64,000 nt of DNA, from NCBI RefSeq assembly GCF_018129965.1, contig NZ_JAFCKW010000004.1, forward strand, positions 352,032 to 416,031. The letters run 5' to 3'. The notes under the pieces are model-generated. The model ran no database searches and had not been told where the DNA came from. It saw nothing but the letters and a program-made list of their open reading frames with translations. Positions 52,498 to 61,775 of the stretch are shown piece after piece. Positions within the stretch are counted from its first letter, which is position 1; each line of letters begins with the position of its first letter. The position numbers and the translations under genes are program-made. This stretch comes from Bradyrhizobium diazoefficiens. Lineage in GTDB: Bacteria; Pseudomonadota; Alphaproteobacteria; Rhizobiales; Xanthobacteraceae.

Positions 52498-53247
52498 ATG
52501 CTCACGCTCACCTTGATAGGCATCGGTTGCGGCGATCCCGAGCAACTCACGGGCGCCGCGATCCGTGCCATCAACGCGGCCGATCTCGTGCTGATCCCGC
52601 GCAAGGGGAGTGCGAAGTCCGATCTTGCCGATCTCAGGCGAACGATCTGCGCGGACGTGCTGACCAACGACAAGACGCGCATTGCAGAGTTCGATCTGCC
52701 GGTGCGCGACGCAGGTGAAACGGACTACCGCAAGGGCGTGGATGAGTGGCACGATGCCGTCGCCGCGACCTGGTCGCGGACGATCGCAAGCCATCTTGCA
52801 CGTGACGGCAAGATCGCGCTGCTGATCTGGGGCGATCCCTCGCTGTACGATTCCTCGCTGCGCATTGCGCGCCGGCTCGATCCCCTTCCGAAGATCGAGA
52901 TCGTGCCCGGCATTACCTCGATCCAGGCATTGTGCGCGGCGCATGCGCTGCCGCTCAACGACATCGGCGAGCCGTTTCTGGTGACGACGGGACGCCGTTT
53001 GCGCGAGGGCGGCTGGCCGCAAGGCGTCGACACCGTGGTCGTGATGCTCGACGGCGGCACCGCATTTGAGTCGCTCGATCCGGACGGCTTGCAGATCTGG
53101 TGGGGCGCTTATCTCGGCATGCCTGACCAGATCATCATGTCCGGCGCGCTCTCAGAAGTTGGCCCGCGCATCGTGGCCGCGCGCCAAGAGGCGCGCGAAC
53201 GTCACGGCTGGATCATGGACAGCTACATTCTCAAGCGCAGGCCGTAA
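52498..53247 (+). CDS. cobF: Precorrin-6A synthase (deacetylating)
   Basis: 249 residues, SAM-dependent C-1 methyltransferase specific to the oxygen-dependent pathway. LTLIGIGCGDPEQLTGAAIRAIN is at 3-25, VLIPRKGSAKSDLADLR near 30-46, IWGDPSLYDSSLRIA near 110-124 and VVVMLDGGTAFESL near 182-195. ATG at 52498 (GTG three bases upstream also possible). It follows the CbiM-like gene by 44 bases and shares its riboswitch control. Confidence 0.94.
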   Translation: MLTLTLIGIGCGDPEQLTGAAIRAINAADLVLIPRKGSAKSDLADLRRTICADVLTNDKTRIAEFDLPVRDAGETDYRKGVDEWHDAVAATWSRTIASHLARDGKIALLIWGDPSLYDSSLRIARRLDPLPKIEIVPGITSIQALCAAHALPLNDIGEPFLVTTGRRLREGGWPQGVDTVVVMLDGGTAFESLDPDGLQIWWGAYLGMPDQIIMSGALSEVGPRIVAARQEARERHGWIMDSYILKRRP

Positions 53248-53263
53248 GGCCAAGCGAGGCAAC

Positions 53264-54316
53264 ATGCTTCCCGAATGGGTCTATCAAAAATGCCCCGATG
53301 TCTCCGCAGCCCATCGCGAGGCGGCGATCGCGCGGCAGGCGCAACTGACCAAGCCGACCGGCTCGCTCGGCCGGCTGGAGCAGCTCGCGATCGAGCTTGC
53401 CGGACTGCAGGCGACCGGGCAGCCGCGTGCGGCACGCGTGCCGATCATCATCTTCGCCGGCGACCACGGCATCGTCGCACAGGGCGTGTCGGCCTATCCG
53501 CAAGCGGTGACCATCGCGATGATGGCGAATTTTGCCGGTGGCGGCGCCGCGATATCGGTGCTGGCGCGCCAGCTCGGCTCGCGCCTCGAGGTGGTCGATG
53601 CCGGCACACTGGCGCAGGAGGAGATGACGGGCGTCGTCACCGACAAGCCGCGCCATGGCAGTCGCGATTTCAGCGTCGAAGCTGCGCTCACCCCGAGCGA
53701 GCTGGCGTTCGCCTTCGACGCCGGGCGGCGCGCGGTCGCGCGTGCGGCGGCAGATCAGCCGGATCTGCTGATCTTCGGCGAGATGGGTATCGGCAACACG
53801 ACGACGTCGGCGGCGATTGCGGCGAGCCTGCTCGGCATCGGTGCCGAGGACATCGCGGGCAGCGGCACCGGCGTCGATGCCGCCGGCCGGGCGCACAAGG
53901 CGCGCGTGATCGATGGCGCGATCGCGCGGTATGGCGTTGCGGGTGCGGCGCCTGAAAACATCCTGTGTGCCGTCGGCGGGCTGGAGATCGCGGCGATCTG
54001 CGGCGCCATCATTGCAGCCGCGCAGGCCCGCGTTCCCGTGCTGATCGACGGCTTCATCGTCTCGGTCGCGGCGCTCGCGGCGGCGCGGCTCAATCCGTCG
54101 TGCCAGCCGTTTCTGCTGCCGTCGCATCAATCGGCGGAGCAGGGGCATCGGCTGGTGCTGCGGGCGCTCAACGTGCAGCCCTTGATCAGCCTCGATCTCA
54201 GGCTTGGCGAGGGATCGGGCGCCGCGATCGCGCTGCCGCTGGTGCGATCGGCCTGTGCGCTCCACAACGGCATGGCGACGTTCGCGCAGGCCAATGTGCC
54301 GGACCGTCCCGCCTGA
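53264..54316 (+). CDS. cobT: Nicotinate-nucleotide--dimethylbenzimidazole phosphoribosyltransferase
   Basis: 350 residues (CobU in the aerobic naming; not the chelatase subunit also called CobT). It makes alpha-ribazole phosphate from dimethylbenzimidazole. The N-terminal QLTKPTGSLGRLEQLAIELAG, then IIFAGDHGIVAQGVSAYPQAVT, GEMGIGNTTTSAAI and the C-terminal LDLRLGEGSGAAIALPLV with the catalytic glutamate are diagnostic. It starts 16 bases after cobF and ends 6 bases from the opposing phosphatase gene. Confidence 0.95.
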   Translation: MLPEWVYQKCPDVSAAHREAAIARQAQLTKPTGSLGRLEQLAIELAGLQATGQPRAARVPIIIFAGDHGIVAQGVSAYPQAVTIAMMANFAGGGAAISVLARQLGSRLEVVDAGTLAQEEMTGVVTDKPRHGSRDFSVEAALTPSELAFAFDAGRRAVARAAADQPDLLIFGEMGIGNTTTSAAIAASLLGIGAEDIAGSGTGVDAAGRAHKARVIDGAIARYGVAGAAPENILCAVGGLEIAAICGAIIAAAQARVPVLIDGFIVSVAALAAARLNPSCQPFLLPSHQSAEQGHRLVLRALNVQPLISLDLRLGEGSGAAIALPLVRSACALHNGMATFAQANVPDRPA

Positions 54317-54322
54317 ACCGCT

Positions 54323-54895
54323 TCAGGTCATCCGCTGATTGACCGAGACGACGCGCCACCCGCTCGTAAGCCGATCGATCCGGGTCAGCGACAGCGGATC
54401 GACCACGAAGCGCAAGGCGGCTGCTGGCGTCAGATCGAGCGCAATGCAGAGCGCCGCGCGGATGGTGCCGGAATGCACGACGAGCGTTGCGTGGCCGGGG
54501 CTGATTAGCGAGAGCCCGATCCGGACGCGCGCGACCTGATCCGCAAAGCTTTCGCCGCCCGGCGGCGTCTTGTGTGCGGGATCGCTCCAGAATTCCGTGT
54601 AGGCCTCTCCCCCGGTCGCGGCGAGTTCGTCGTGCTTCCGGCCGGTCCAATCGCCAAAGTGCTGTTCGCTGAAATCGTTCACCAGCGCCGGTTCGAGCCC
54701 CAGCGCCCGCGCGGTCTCGACCGTGCGCCGCGCCGGGCTGGCATAGCTCGCAGCATCGCGCGGCAGGCGTTGATTTAGCGCATCCAGTTGCGCGAGATCG
54801 CCGAGATCCGCCGGCGCATCGCATGCGTGGATCGTTCCTGCGACGCCAACCACGGGCGCATGTCGTATCAGCCAGAGGAAGGTCTCGCCTTCCAT
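54323..54895 (-). CDS. Histidine phosphatase, probable alpha-ribazole phosphatase
   Basis: 190 residues of the phosphoglycerate-mutase-like fold. The phosphorylated His12 is in LIRHAPV, where family members more often read RHG or RHA. SPARRTVETARAL, EQHFGDWTGRKHDEL and VVHSGTIRAAL supply the other active-site residues. Its place directly after cobT suggests it removes the phosphate from alpha-ribazole phosphate or cobalamin phosphate (CobC role). I took the ATG at 54895; one at 54946 would add 17 residues and extend toward the TonB-receptor leader. Confidence 0.82.
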   Translation of the reverse strand: MEGETFLWLIRHAPVVGVAGTIHACDAPADLGDLAQLDALNQRLPRDAASYASPARRTVETARALGLEPALVNDFSEQHFGDWTGRKHDELAATGGEAYTEFWSDPAHKTPPGGESFADQVARVRIGLSLISPGHATLVVHSGTIRAALCIALDLTPAAALRFVVDPLSLTRIDRLTSGWRVVSVNQRMT

Positions 54896-54976
54896 GCGCG
54901 TCTCCAGGGCAGTTGGTTGCTGCGGCAATATCGCCGCGTGCGGCACATTGACTCGGTCTTGCTCATAATCCTAGAT

Positions 54977-55160
54977 GGCTGCGACGGTTTCCCCGAGAGG
55001 GGATGAAAAGGGAATGCGGTGCGGGGACGTTGTTCCCAAGGCCGTGGCTGCCCCCGCAACTGTAAGCGGCGAATCTCACGTCACATGCCACTGGGGTTCT
55101 CGGTCCCGGGAAGGCGACGTCGAGGTAGCGACCCGCGAGCCAGGAGACCTGCCGTCAGCC
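54977..55160 (+). promoter_or_regulatory. Cobalamin riboswitch upstream of TonB-dependent receptor
   Basis: Conserved order is clear: GATGAAAAGGGAATGCGGTG near 55002-55021, GGCTGCCCCCGCAACTGTAAGC near 55046-55067, ATGCCACTGGGG near 55085-55096, CCCGGGAAGGCGACG near 55105-55119 and GCGAGCCAGGAGACCTGCC near 55135-55153. The outer stem pairs GGCTG..ACGG (54977-54987) with CCGTCAGCC (55152-55160). About 126 bases separate it from the receptor start. Confidence 0.96.
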
Positions 55161-55286
55161 GTGGTCACACGCGAAGATGTCGGTCGGGGAGTACAGACAT
55201 TTGGCTTCATCTGCGGCCTGAAGGGCCGGAGGTGGGACCTTGGTTCGCTGTGACGTGCCACTGACGTCATACCGAGGCCCAAAACC

Positions 55287-57656
55287 GTGCCATCCATCCG
55301 TCTTTTACGGCCGCGCCGCGTCCTGCTCGCGTCGGCTGCTTTCACCTCGCTTGCCACCATCGATCTGCCGGCCGCGTTCGCGCAGCAGGTGCGCGATTCT
55401 CTGCCGCCTGTCGAAGTGTCACCCGTCCAGTCCCGCAAGCAGGCAAGGCCCGCCGGCCGGGACGGGCAGAGCCCGCGCCGCGCGGCAGCGCGCAGGTCCG
55501 CGACTGCAGCGGCCGCGCCCAAACCGGTCGCGCCGGTTGCAGGCGCGCAGACACAAGCGCAAACACCACTCAACAGCAATGCCGTCGCCGAAAGCGCCTC
55601 GCGCCTCGGCCTGACGGTGCGGGAGACGCCAGCGACCGTCGAGGTGATCTCCGCCGAGACCATGCGCGGGCAGGGCTACCGCACCGTGTCCGAGGTCGCG
55701 GCCGGCGCAGTCGGCGTCACCTCCGGCGACAACCCGGCCGAGCCCGCGGCCTTCTCGATGCGCGGTTTCACCAACAGCCAGATCAACACGCTGTACAACG
55801 GCATCAAGATCGGCCCGCAGAACATGACCTCGCGGATCACCGACACCGCCAATCTGGAAGCCGTGGAGTTCCTCAAAGGCCCTGCCTCGCTGATCTCGGG
55901 TGAGGGCGCCGCGGGCGGTGCGATCAATTTCGTCACCAAGCAGCCGCATACCGGGGCCATCCGGAACGAGGCGGATTTTTCGTATGACTCCCTGAACTCC
56001 TTCCGTGCGCATTACGGCTCGGGCGGCAGCACCAATGTGCAGGGCCTCGATTACCGCTTCGACATCAGCCGTTCCTCGCTGAACGGCTTTGCGGACGACA
56101 CCAATACGAAGACGTTCGACGTCTCCGGGCAGCTCAATTATCGCATCTCCGACAGTCTCAAGATCTGGGGCGCGATCGAATATCGCGAGGACCGCTCGAA
56201 GGCCTATTGGGGCGCGCCGCTGGTGCCGGTCGCCTATAGCGGCTCGCATGCGACGAGCGGCATCGTCTCCGGCAATTACGTCTCGAACTACAACGGAACC
56301 AATCTCGGCGCGGTCACCATCGACGATCGCACCTTCAACACCAATTACAACGTCCTCGACAATCGCAACGTCGCGCAGGAAGTGTGGCTGCGCGGCGGCT
56401 TCCAGCTGAAGCTTGCGCCTGACCTGACCCTGAAAAGTCAGGCCTATGGCTACGGGGCGGAACGCAGCTGGTTCAACAACGAGGTCGAGGCGTTCAACGC
56501 CGGGACGAACCTGGTCAATCGTGAACGATTCTATGTTGCGCACAGCCAGCGGCTGGTCGGCAACGTCACCGACCTGATCTGGGACACGAATATCGCGGGC
56601 TTGGACAACCGGCTGGTGACGACATTGTCGTCGAGCTATCTCGACTTCGTCAGGCCGGGCGCGGCAAACTTTCCCGGCGACTCCGTTTCGCTGGTCGATC
56701 CCGATCGTGGCTCCTATGGCCTGCTCACGACGCAGCAGCAGACTGCGCGTATCGACAACGAGGCACTGTCATTCGAGGATCGGCTCAAACTGACACGAAG
56801 CTTTGCGCTGATCGGCGGCGTACGCATCGAGCATATCGGGCTCGACCGCAACTCCACCGACAAGACCGGACTGGAGAAGGCCGGCTTCCCGTTCACCAAG
56901 GACTGGTCGCCGGTGACGGGGCGCATCGGATACACGTGGGAGGCCGTGCCCGGCCTGACCTTTTTCAGCCAGTACGCCACCGGCGCCGACATCTCGGCCA
57001 ACAACATCTTCCTGCTGGCGCCAACACAGCCGCTCGACCTGACGACGGCGCGCACTTACGAGACCGGGGTCAAGCACCTGTTCTGGGACAACCGGGCGGA
57101 ATGGTCGTTTTCGGCCTATGACATCCTGCGCAAGAACGTCTATGCCGCGGCGGGCGGCATGCAGCTCAACATCGCCGGCAAGCAGGAATCGAAGGGCGTC
57201 GAGCTCGCGGCCTCGGTGCGTCCGATCGAGCCGCTGCGCCTGTGGGGCAACATCGCCTATGTCGATGCGCGCTACGCCGACTACAATTTTGTGGGCGGCT
57301 CATTCTCCGGCAACACGCCGCCGAACGTGCCGCGCATAGTGGCCAACGCCGGTGCGTCGTACAGGCTCTTCACGCCCTGGCCGGTGGAACTCGGCATCAC
57401 CGGCCGCCATGTCGGCGACCGCTTCAACACCGATGCGAACGTCGTGACGATGAAGGCTTACACGGTGGCCGATGTCTATGCCTTCGTGGATATCCCGAGG
57501 ACGGTGTTCAACGCGGTCGATCAGGCCCGCCTGACCTTCCGCGTGCGCAACATCGCCGACAAGCGCTACGCGATCTGGGGCGATCCATTCTATCCCGACC
57601 AGATCCTGCTCGGCGCGCCGCGCGCCTACGAACTCTCGGCCGCGTTCAAATGGTAA
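55287..57656 (+). CDS. TonB-dependent outer-membrane receptor under cobalamin control
   Basis: 789 residues from a GTG start. A signal peptide of about 31 residues ends in AAFAQ. A low-complexity Ala/Pro/Arg/Gln stretch follows, then the plug domain from about 108 (TVRETPATVEVISAETM, FSMRGF, VEFLKGPASLISGEGAAGGAINFVTKQP). The remainder is a 22-strand-type barrel ending in YELSAAFKW, with the terminal aromatic used for outer-membrane insertion. By sequence it is of the ferrisiderophore (FhuA-like) group, yet its leader is a cobalamin riboswitch. Cobalamin or a cobalt chelate is therefore a likely ligand. Confidence 0.9.
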   Translation: MPSIRLLRPRRVLLASAAFTSLATIDLPAAFAQQVRDSLPPVEVSPVQSRKQARPAGRDGQSPRRAAARRSATAAAAPKPVAPVAGAQTQAQTPLNSNAVAESASRLGLTVRETPATVEVISAETMRGQGYRTVSEVAAGAVGVTSGDNPAEPAAFSMRGFTNSQINTLYNGIKIGPQNMTSRITDTANLEAVEFLKGPASLISGEGAAGGAINFVTKQPHTGAIRNEADFSYDSLNSFRAHYGSGGSTNVQGLDYRFDISRSSLNGFADDTNTKTFDVSGQLNYRISDSLKIWGAIEYREDRSKAYWGAPLVPVAYSGSHATSGIVSGNYVSNYNGTNLGAVTIDDRTFNTNYNVLDNRNVAQEVWLRGGFQLKLAPDLTLKSQAYGYGAERSWFNNEVEAFNAGTNLVNRERFYVAHSQRLVGNVTDLIWDTNIAGLDNRLVTTLSSSYLDFVRPGAANFPGDSVSLVDPDRGSYGLLTTQQQTARIDNEALSFEDRLKLTRSFALIGGVRIEHIGLDRNSTDKTGLEKAGFPFTKDWSPVTGRIGYTWEAVPGLTFFSQYATGADISANNIFLLAPTQPLDLTTARTYETGVKHLFWDNRAEWSFSAYDILRKNVYAAAGGMQLNIAGKQESKGVELAASVRPIEPLRLWGNIAYVDARYADYNFVGGSFSGNTPPNVPRIVANAGASYRLFTPWPVELGITGRHVGDRFNTDANVVTMKAYTVADVYAFVDIPRTVFNAVDQARLTFRVRNIADKRYAIWGDPFYPDQILLGAPRAYELSAAFKW

Positions 57657-57668
57657 GACGCTAGAGGC

Positions 57669-59090
57669 ATGATGGGCGCGATCATCCTGCTGCATCGCTG
57701 GCTCGGGATCGCGTTCTGCGTCCTGTTTGCGATGTGGTTCGCGAGCGGAATCGTGATGCACTTCGTTCCGTTTCCAGCGTTGACAGAGGCGGAGCGATTT
57801 GCGGGGCTGGCAGCGTTGGACGGCGCACAGGTTCGAATTTCAGTAGGCGACGCCGTGGGCGCAAGTGGGATCGCAAACGCCACGCGGGTCCGCCTGATCC
57901 AGCGGAGCGATGGACCGGCCTACATCGTTTCAGGACCGTCGCGCGTTCGCGCGGTTCGTGCCTCGGCTGGAACCGACGCATCGGTGAGGTCCTCCGAAGT
58001 CGCGCTCGCCCTCGCGCGGGAGCATGCGCGCCTGCGCGGGGTCGATGCCACGCACGCGGAGGTCATGGCCCGCGCGGATGACGATCAATGGAGCGTGCCG
58101 AATGGCTTTGATCGCCATCGGCCGCTGTTCCGCGTCGCCCTCGGCGATGTCGCGGGGACGGAAGTCTATGTCTCCTCGCTCACAGGCGAGGTCGTTCTGG
58201 ATGCGACGCGGAACGAGCGCGGCTGGAATTGGGTCGGCAGTGTCGTGCACTGGATCTATCCGACGGTCCTGAGGCGCCATTGGGCGCTGTGGGACGGCGT
58301 GGTCTGGACGCTGTCGCTGCTGGCCTTGATCGCGGCGGTGCTGGGCGCGGTGCTCGGGTTGGCGCGGCTCAGGATTCCCGGCCGACACATTTCATCGCCG
58401 TACCGCGGCTGGCACGCCCTGCATCACGTCATCGGCTTGGTGGCGACGGCTTTCGTGCTGACCTGGATCTTCAGCGGCTGGCTCTCGATGGACCATGGCC
58501 GGCTGTTTTCGCGGGGCCAGTTGACACCGGCGGAGGCTGGCGTGATCGATTTCTCGCCGGACTGGACGACAGCTCCATCTTTGGATCGGAAGCCGATGTC
58601 GTCAGCGACTCGCGAGGTCGAATGGTTTGCGTTCGACGGCAAGCTCTATCGACGTGAGAGGCTCGGCCTCGGCAAACAGTTTTTTGTCCGCGCGGAGAGC
58701 GGAGAGTCGGAATTCCTCAGCGAGCCGGAGATCGGGAGATTGATGGCGCGTCTCGCAGCCGGCTGTGGCGCTCCGTCCATTCTGGCTGATGATGACGACT
58801 ATCCCGCGCCATCCGCCGTCGCGCATGCGCCCGTCTATCGTTCCCGCTGCGGTGACGTCTGGTTCGATATCGACGGGGCCGATGGCCGCGTGCTGCAAAG
58901 GCTCGATCCGTCGCGGCGGGCCTATCGCTGGGCTTACAGCGCGCTGCACACGCTCGATTTTCCCGTTCTGCTCGCGCATCCGCTCCTGCGCGATGTCCTG
59001 ATCGTCGGGCTCTGTGCGCTCGGGCTGGTGTTTTCCGTCACCGGCATCGCCATCGGTTGGCGCCGCCTGCGATCGACCTTTGCGGCTTGA
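57669..59090 (+). CDS. PepSY-domain membrane protein
   Basis: 473 residues with four evident membrane segments: ILLHRWLGIAFCVLFAMWFASG at about 5-26, VVWTLSLLALIAAVLGAVLGLA near 212-233, HHVIGLVATAFVLTWIFSGWL near 251-271 and VLIVGLCALGLVFSVTGIAIGW near 444-465. Two large periplasmic PepSY-like parts lie between them. Conserved His in HRW, VHWIYP, HHV and LHTL may hold haem, as in siderophore reductases of this family. It starts 12 bases after the receptor stop and shares the cobalamin riboswitch. A reductase step in corrinoid or metal uptake is possible. Confidence 0.82.
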   Translation: MMGAIILLHRWLGIAFCVLFAMWFASGIVMHFVPFPALTEAERFAGLAALDGAQVRISVGDAVGASGIANATRVRLIQRSDGPAYIVSGPSRVRAVRASAGTDASVRSSEVALALAREHARLRGVDATHAEVMARADDDQWSVPNGFDRHRPLFRVALGDVAGTEVYVSSLTGEVVLDATRNERGWNWVGSVVHWIYPTVLRRHWALWDGVVWTLSLLALIAAVLGAVLGLARLRIPGRHISSPYRGWHALHHVIGLVATAFVLTWIFSGWLSMDHGRLFSRGQLTPAEAGVIDFSPDWTTAPSLDRKPMSSATREVEWFAFDGKLYRRERLGLGKQFFVRAESGESEFLSEPEIGRLMARLAAGCGAPSILADDDDYPAPSAVAHAPVYRSRCGDVWFDIDGADGRVLQRLDPSRRAYRWAYSALHTLDFPVLLAHPLLRDVLIVGLCALGLVFSVTGIAIGWRRLRSTFAA

Positions 59091-59091
59091 G

Positions 59092-60444
59092 TTAAGCCCT
59101 GAGCACAGACTCGATATGTTGGGCAGCCTGCAGCAGCGTGCGGTCCTGTCCGCGCCGGGCGATGATCTGCAAGCCGAAAGGAAGTCCGCGCTCATCGGTG
59201 CCGCAGGGGATCGAGATCGCCGGCAGCCGGGCATGGTTGACGAAGGGCGTGAACACGGCGTGCGCGCGGGGATTTGCCGGGCGGCCGCCGATCATATCGG
59301 GTCCGAGTTGGGTCAACGGCCAGGCAACGCAGGGCACCGTTGGTGTCAGCAGCAGGTCGGCCTCGGTGAAGAAGGTCGCGAACGCATGGGCAATCGTTGC
59401 GCTCGCCACCAGCGCCCCGGCGATATCGGTGCCTGACCAGGACAACCCTCGTTCGATCTGTCTGGCGATATCAGGATCGAAGATGCTTGGATCCTTGCGA
59501 AAGGCATTACCGTAAAGCGCGGCAAGGCCGGCATGCTGAAGCGGCATGATGGCCTCTTCCGTGGGGCCCGCCGGCCACAGCGGATCACGTTGCGCGATGC
59601 GGAGGCCGGTGGCGGCGATGCGCTCAACTGCAGAAGCAAGCCCGTTCGCAATGACGTCGTCCACGGCGACGTCGAGCCCGAGACGCGGCGAGAAAGCGAG
59701 GCGCAGGCTGACGATGTCCCGGGCCTCTTGCGCAATGCCGGCTGAATCCGGATCGCGTGGATCGACGCCGGCCATCGCCTCGAACGCCAGCGCGATATCC
59801 GCGACATCGGCGGCGATCGGGGCGATGACGGAGAGGCCAAAGAACGGCTCTGCGAAACCCGGCCCATACGGGATCGCGCCATAGGACGGCTTGAAGCCGG
59901 CGACGCCGACATGGGCCGGCGGCCTGCGGCTGGAGCCGCCCGCATCGGTGCCGATGGCGAGCGGCACGAGGCCGGCCGCCACGGCGGCGGCCGGACCGCC
60001 CGACGAGCCGCCCGGTGTCATCGCGGGATCGCGCGGATGGCGCGTGGGTCCAAACAGAGGTGAGGTCGTCACGCCCTTGCTTGCGAATTCAGACGTGGCG
60101 CCGATGCCGACGATGACCGCGCCGGCCCTGCGCAGGCGCGCGATCGCCACGGCATCCTGGGGCGCAATGAAATCGGCGAACAGGCGTGAACCCTGTGTGA
60201 TCCGCCAGCCAGCGGCCCAGATGTTGTCCTTGACGACGACGGGAACGCCAGCGAGCGGCAGTGTCTCGCCGGAGCGCAGGCGCGCGTCCACCGCCGCTGC
60301 GTCCGAAAGCGTGCGCGCGGGATCGATCGTCACCACGGCGTTCAGTGTCTTGGCGGCATCGATGCGAGCGAGGGCGGCCGTTGCAGTTTCGACCGCGTTG
60401 GTCCGCCCAGCCGAAACGTCGGCCGCAATCGCGCGTGCGCTCAT
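59092..60444 (-). CDS. AtzE-like amidase
   Basis: 450 residues, amidase signature family. Lys72 lies in VVVKDNIW, the GGSSGG loop at 145-150 and nucleophile Ser171 in DAGGSSRRPP. The short N-terminal SARAIAADVSAGRTNAVETATAALARID and overall length match AtzE-type amidohydrolases, which act on biuret- or carbamoyl-like amides. Its neighbour is a hydroxyisourate hydrolase, which would suit a ureide or purine-breakdown setting. The ATG at 60444 is the first family-like start; it ends 1 base from the PepSY gene, convergent. Confidence 0.8.
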   Translation of the reverse strand: MSARAIAADVSAGRTNAVETATAALARIDAAKTLNAVVTIDPARTLSDAAAVDARLRSGETLPLAGVPVVVKDNIWAAGWRITQGSRLFADFIAPQDAVAIARLRRAGAVIVGIGATSEFASKGVTTSPLFGPTRHPRDPAMTPGGSSGGPAAAVAAGLVPLAIGTDAGGSSRRPPAHVGVAGFKPSYGAIPYGPGFAEPFFGLSVIAPIAADVADIALAFEAMAGVDPRDPDSAGIAQEARDIVSLRLAFSPRLGLDVAVDDVIANGLASAVERIAATGLRIAQRDPLWPAGPTEEAIMPLQHAGLAALYGNAFRKDPSIFDPDIARQIERGLSWSGTDIAGALVASATIAHAFATFFTEADLLLTPTVPCVAWPLTQLGPDMIGGRPANPRAHAVFTPFVNHARLPAISIPCGTDERGLPFGLQIIARRGQDRTLLQAAQHIESVLRA

Positions 60445-60623
60445 GTTTCGCTCCGTCACGGCCTTCCCCGGCCAGCGCCACTGTCCCGCCTGGCGCAAGC
60501 CAAGGCGAAGGAAGCCGTGTCGAGACTGGGCTTGCCGAGGCCCATGACGACCAATGGCGGCGCTGGCCGAACCGCGGTGTTTGCGTCTACCATGCTGCGG
60601 CGCTCTCGGGGGGGAACAGCACG

Positions 60624-60959
60624 ATGGCAGGCGGTATTTCCATTCACGCGGTCGATGTGGCGAGCGGCCGGCCAGCGCAGGGTCTGCGCGTCGAGATCTG
60701 GCGGATCGATCCTGATTCCGTGCGGCTTGCCGATGGAAGGCTCGGCGCCAACGGCGTGCTCGATCACCCGATTGTGCAGGGTGAGGGCGTGACGGCGGGC
60801 GCGTATGAGGTCCTGTTTCATCTCGGCGAGTTCTTTGCGGACAGCGACGGTTTTCTTACGGTGACGCCGTTCCGCTTCCGCATCAAGCGTGTCGACGAGC
60901 ATTTCCACCTGCCGCTGAAATTCACGCGCTGGGGCTATGCGCTGTTCCGCGGCGCCTGA
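60624..60959 (+). CDS. uraH: 5-hydroxyisourate hydrolase-like (transthyretin family)
   Basis: 111 residues, the whole length of a HIUase. It opens ISIHAVDVASGRPAQGLRVEIW with the catalytic His8. The DGR arginine follows near 39, and HFHLPLKFTRWGYALFRGA closes the protein with the second histidine pair. HIUase hydrolyses 5-hydroxyisourate in urate breakdown. The usual C-terminal YRGS signature is replaced by FRGA, so activity is uncertain. It lies divergent from the amidase and ends directly against the convergent permease gene. Confidence 0.8.
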   Translation: MAGGISIHAVDVASGRPAQGLRVEIWRIDPDSVRLADGRLGANGVLDHPIVQGEGVTAGAYEVLFHLGEFFADSDGFLTVTPFRFRIKRVDEHFHLPLKFTRWGYALFRGA

Positions 60960-61775
60960 TCAGTTGGTCAGCCGCCGCGACAGGCCGGTGACGCGTTCCA
61001 TGACTGCGACCAGCGCGACCGTGGCGATGATCAGCACGCTCGACAGGGCGGCAATGGTGACGTCGAGCTTGCCCTCGAGGTCCTGCCACATCCGGATCGG
61101 CAGCATGTCGGTTGCGGCATCGCGCAGGAATAGCGAGACCGGCACGTTGTCGAACGACGACATGAAGGCGATGAAGGCGCCTGCGATGATGCCCGGCCGG
61201 ATCAGCGGCAGCACGATCCGCCGGAAGGTGTAGAGCCGGCTCGCGCCAAGCACGGCCGAGCTTTCGAGCAGGGTCGGCTCGAGCTGGGCCAATGCCGCGA
61301 CCGTGTTCCGCACGACATAGGGCACGCAGACCACGGTGTGGCCGATCACCAGCGTCAGTGGCGACACCGGCAGGCCGACCAGCGAGAACAGCATGAGCGC
61401 AGCAAGGCCGAAGGCAAGTGCCGGCAGCACCAGCGGCGACATGAAGAGCGAGTCGAGCAGCCGCGCCGACAGCGTCCGCGAGCGGGAGATCGCGAGCGCG
61501 GCTCCGACCCCGAGCACGACCGACAGGCCCGTTGCCCATAGCGCCACGATGAGGCTGTTCTTGGCCGCGAAGTGCAACTGCCAGGCATTCCAGAGCTCCG
61601 CATACCAGCGCAGCGAATAGCCGGGCGGCGGGAAGCGCAGCGAGAACCCGCTGGTAAAGGAGACGATCAGCACCACCAGCGACGGCGCGATGATGATGAC
61701 CAGCGCGATGATCGCGATCCCGGTCATGACCAGCTCGAAGCTGATCGCTTCCAGCGTGCGCTTGCGGCCGGTCAT
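60960..61775 (-). CDS. ABC importer permease, PotC-like
   Basis: 271 residues, about six membrane helices, BPD_transp_1 fold. The stretch PPPGYSLRWYAELWN near 49-63 is typical of polyamine/iron/thiamine-type permeases. The ATPase-contact loop LEPTLLESSAVLGASRLYTFRRIVLPLIRPGI is near 165-196. The ATG at 61775 overlaps the stop of the upstream permease gene. The frame stays open far upstream through that gene, but the family start is here. Confidence 0.88.
   Translation of the reverse strand: MTGRKRTLEAISFELVMTGIAIIALVIIIAPSLVVLIVSFTSGFSLRFPPPGYSLRWYAELWNAWQLHFAAKNSLIVALWATGLSVVLGVGAALAISRSRTLSARLLDSLFMSPLVLPALAFGLAALMLFSLVGLPVSPLTLVIGHTVVCVPYVVRNTVAALAQLEPTLLESSAVLGASRLYTFRRIVLPLIRPGIIAGAFIAFMSSFDNVPVSLFLRDAATDMLPIRMWQDLEGKLDVTIAALSSVLIIATVALVAVMERVTGLSRRLTN

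Noticed and set aside
55287..57656. Naming the TonB receptor btuB
   Set aside because: The riboswitch suggests a corrinoid link, but the sequence features are of the ferrisiderophore receptor group, so the symbol is not supported.
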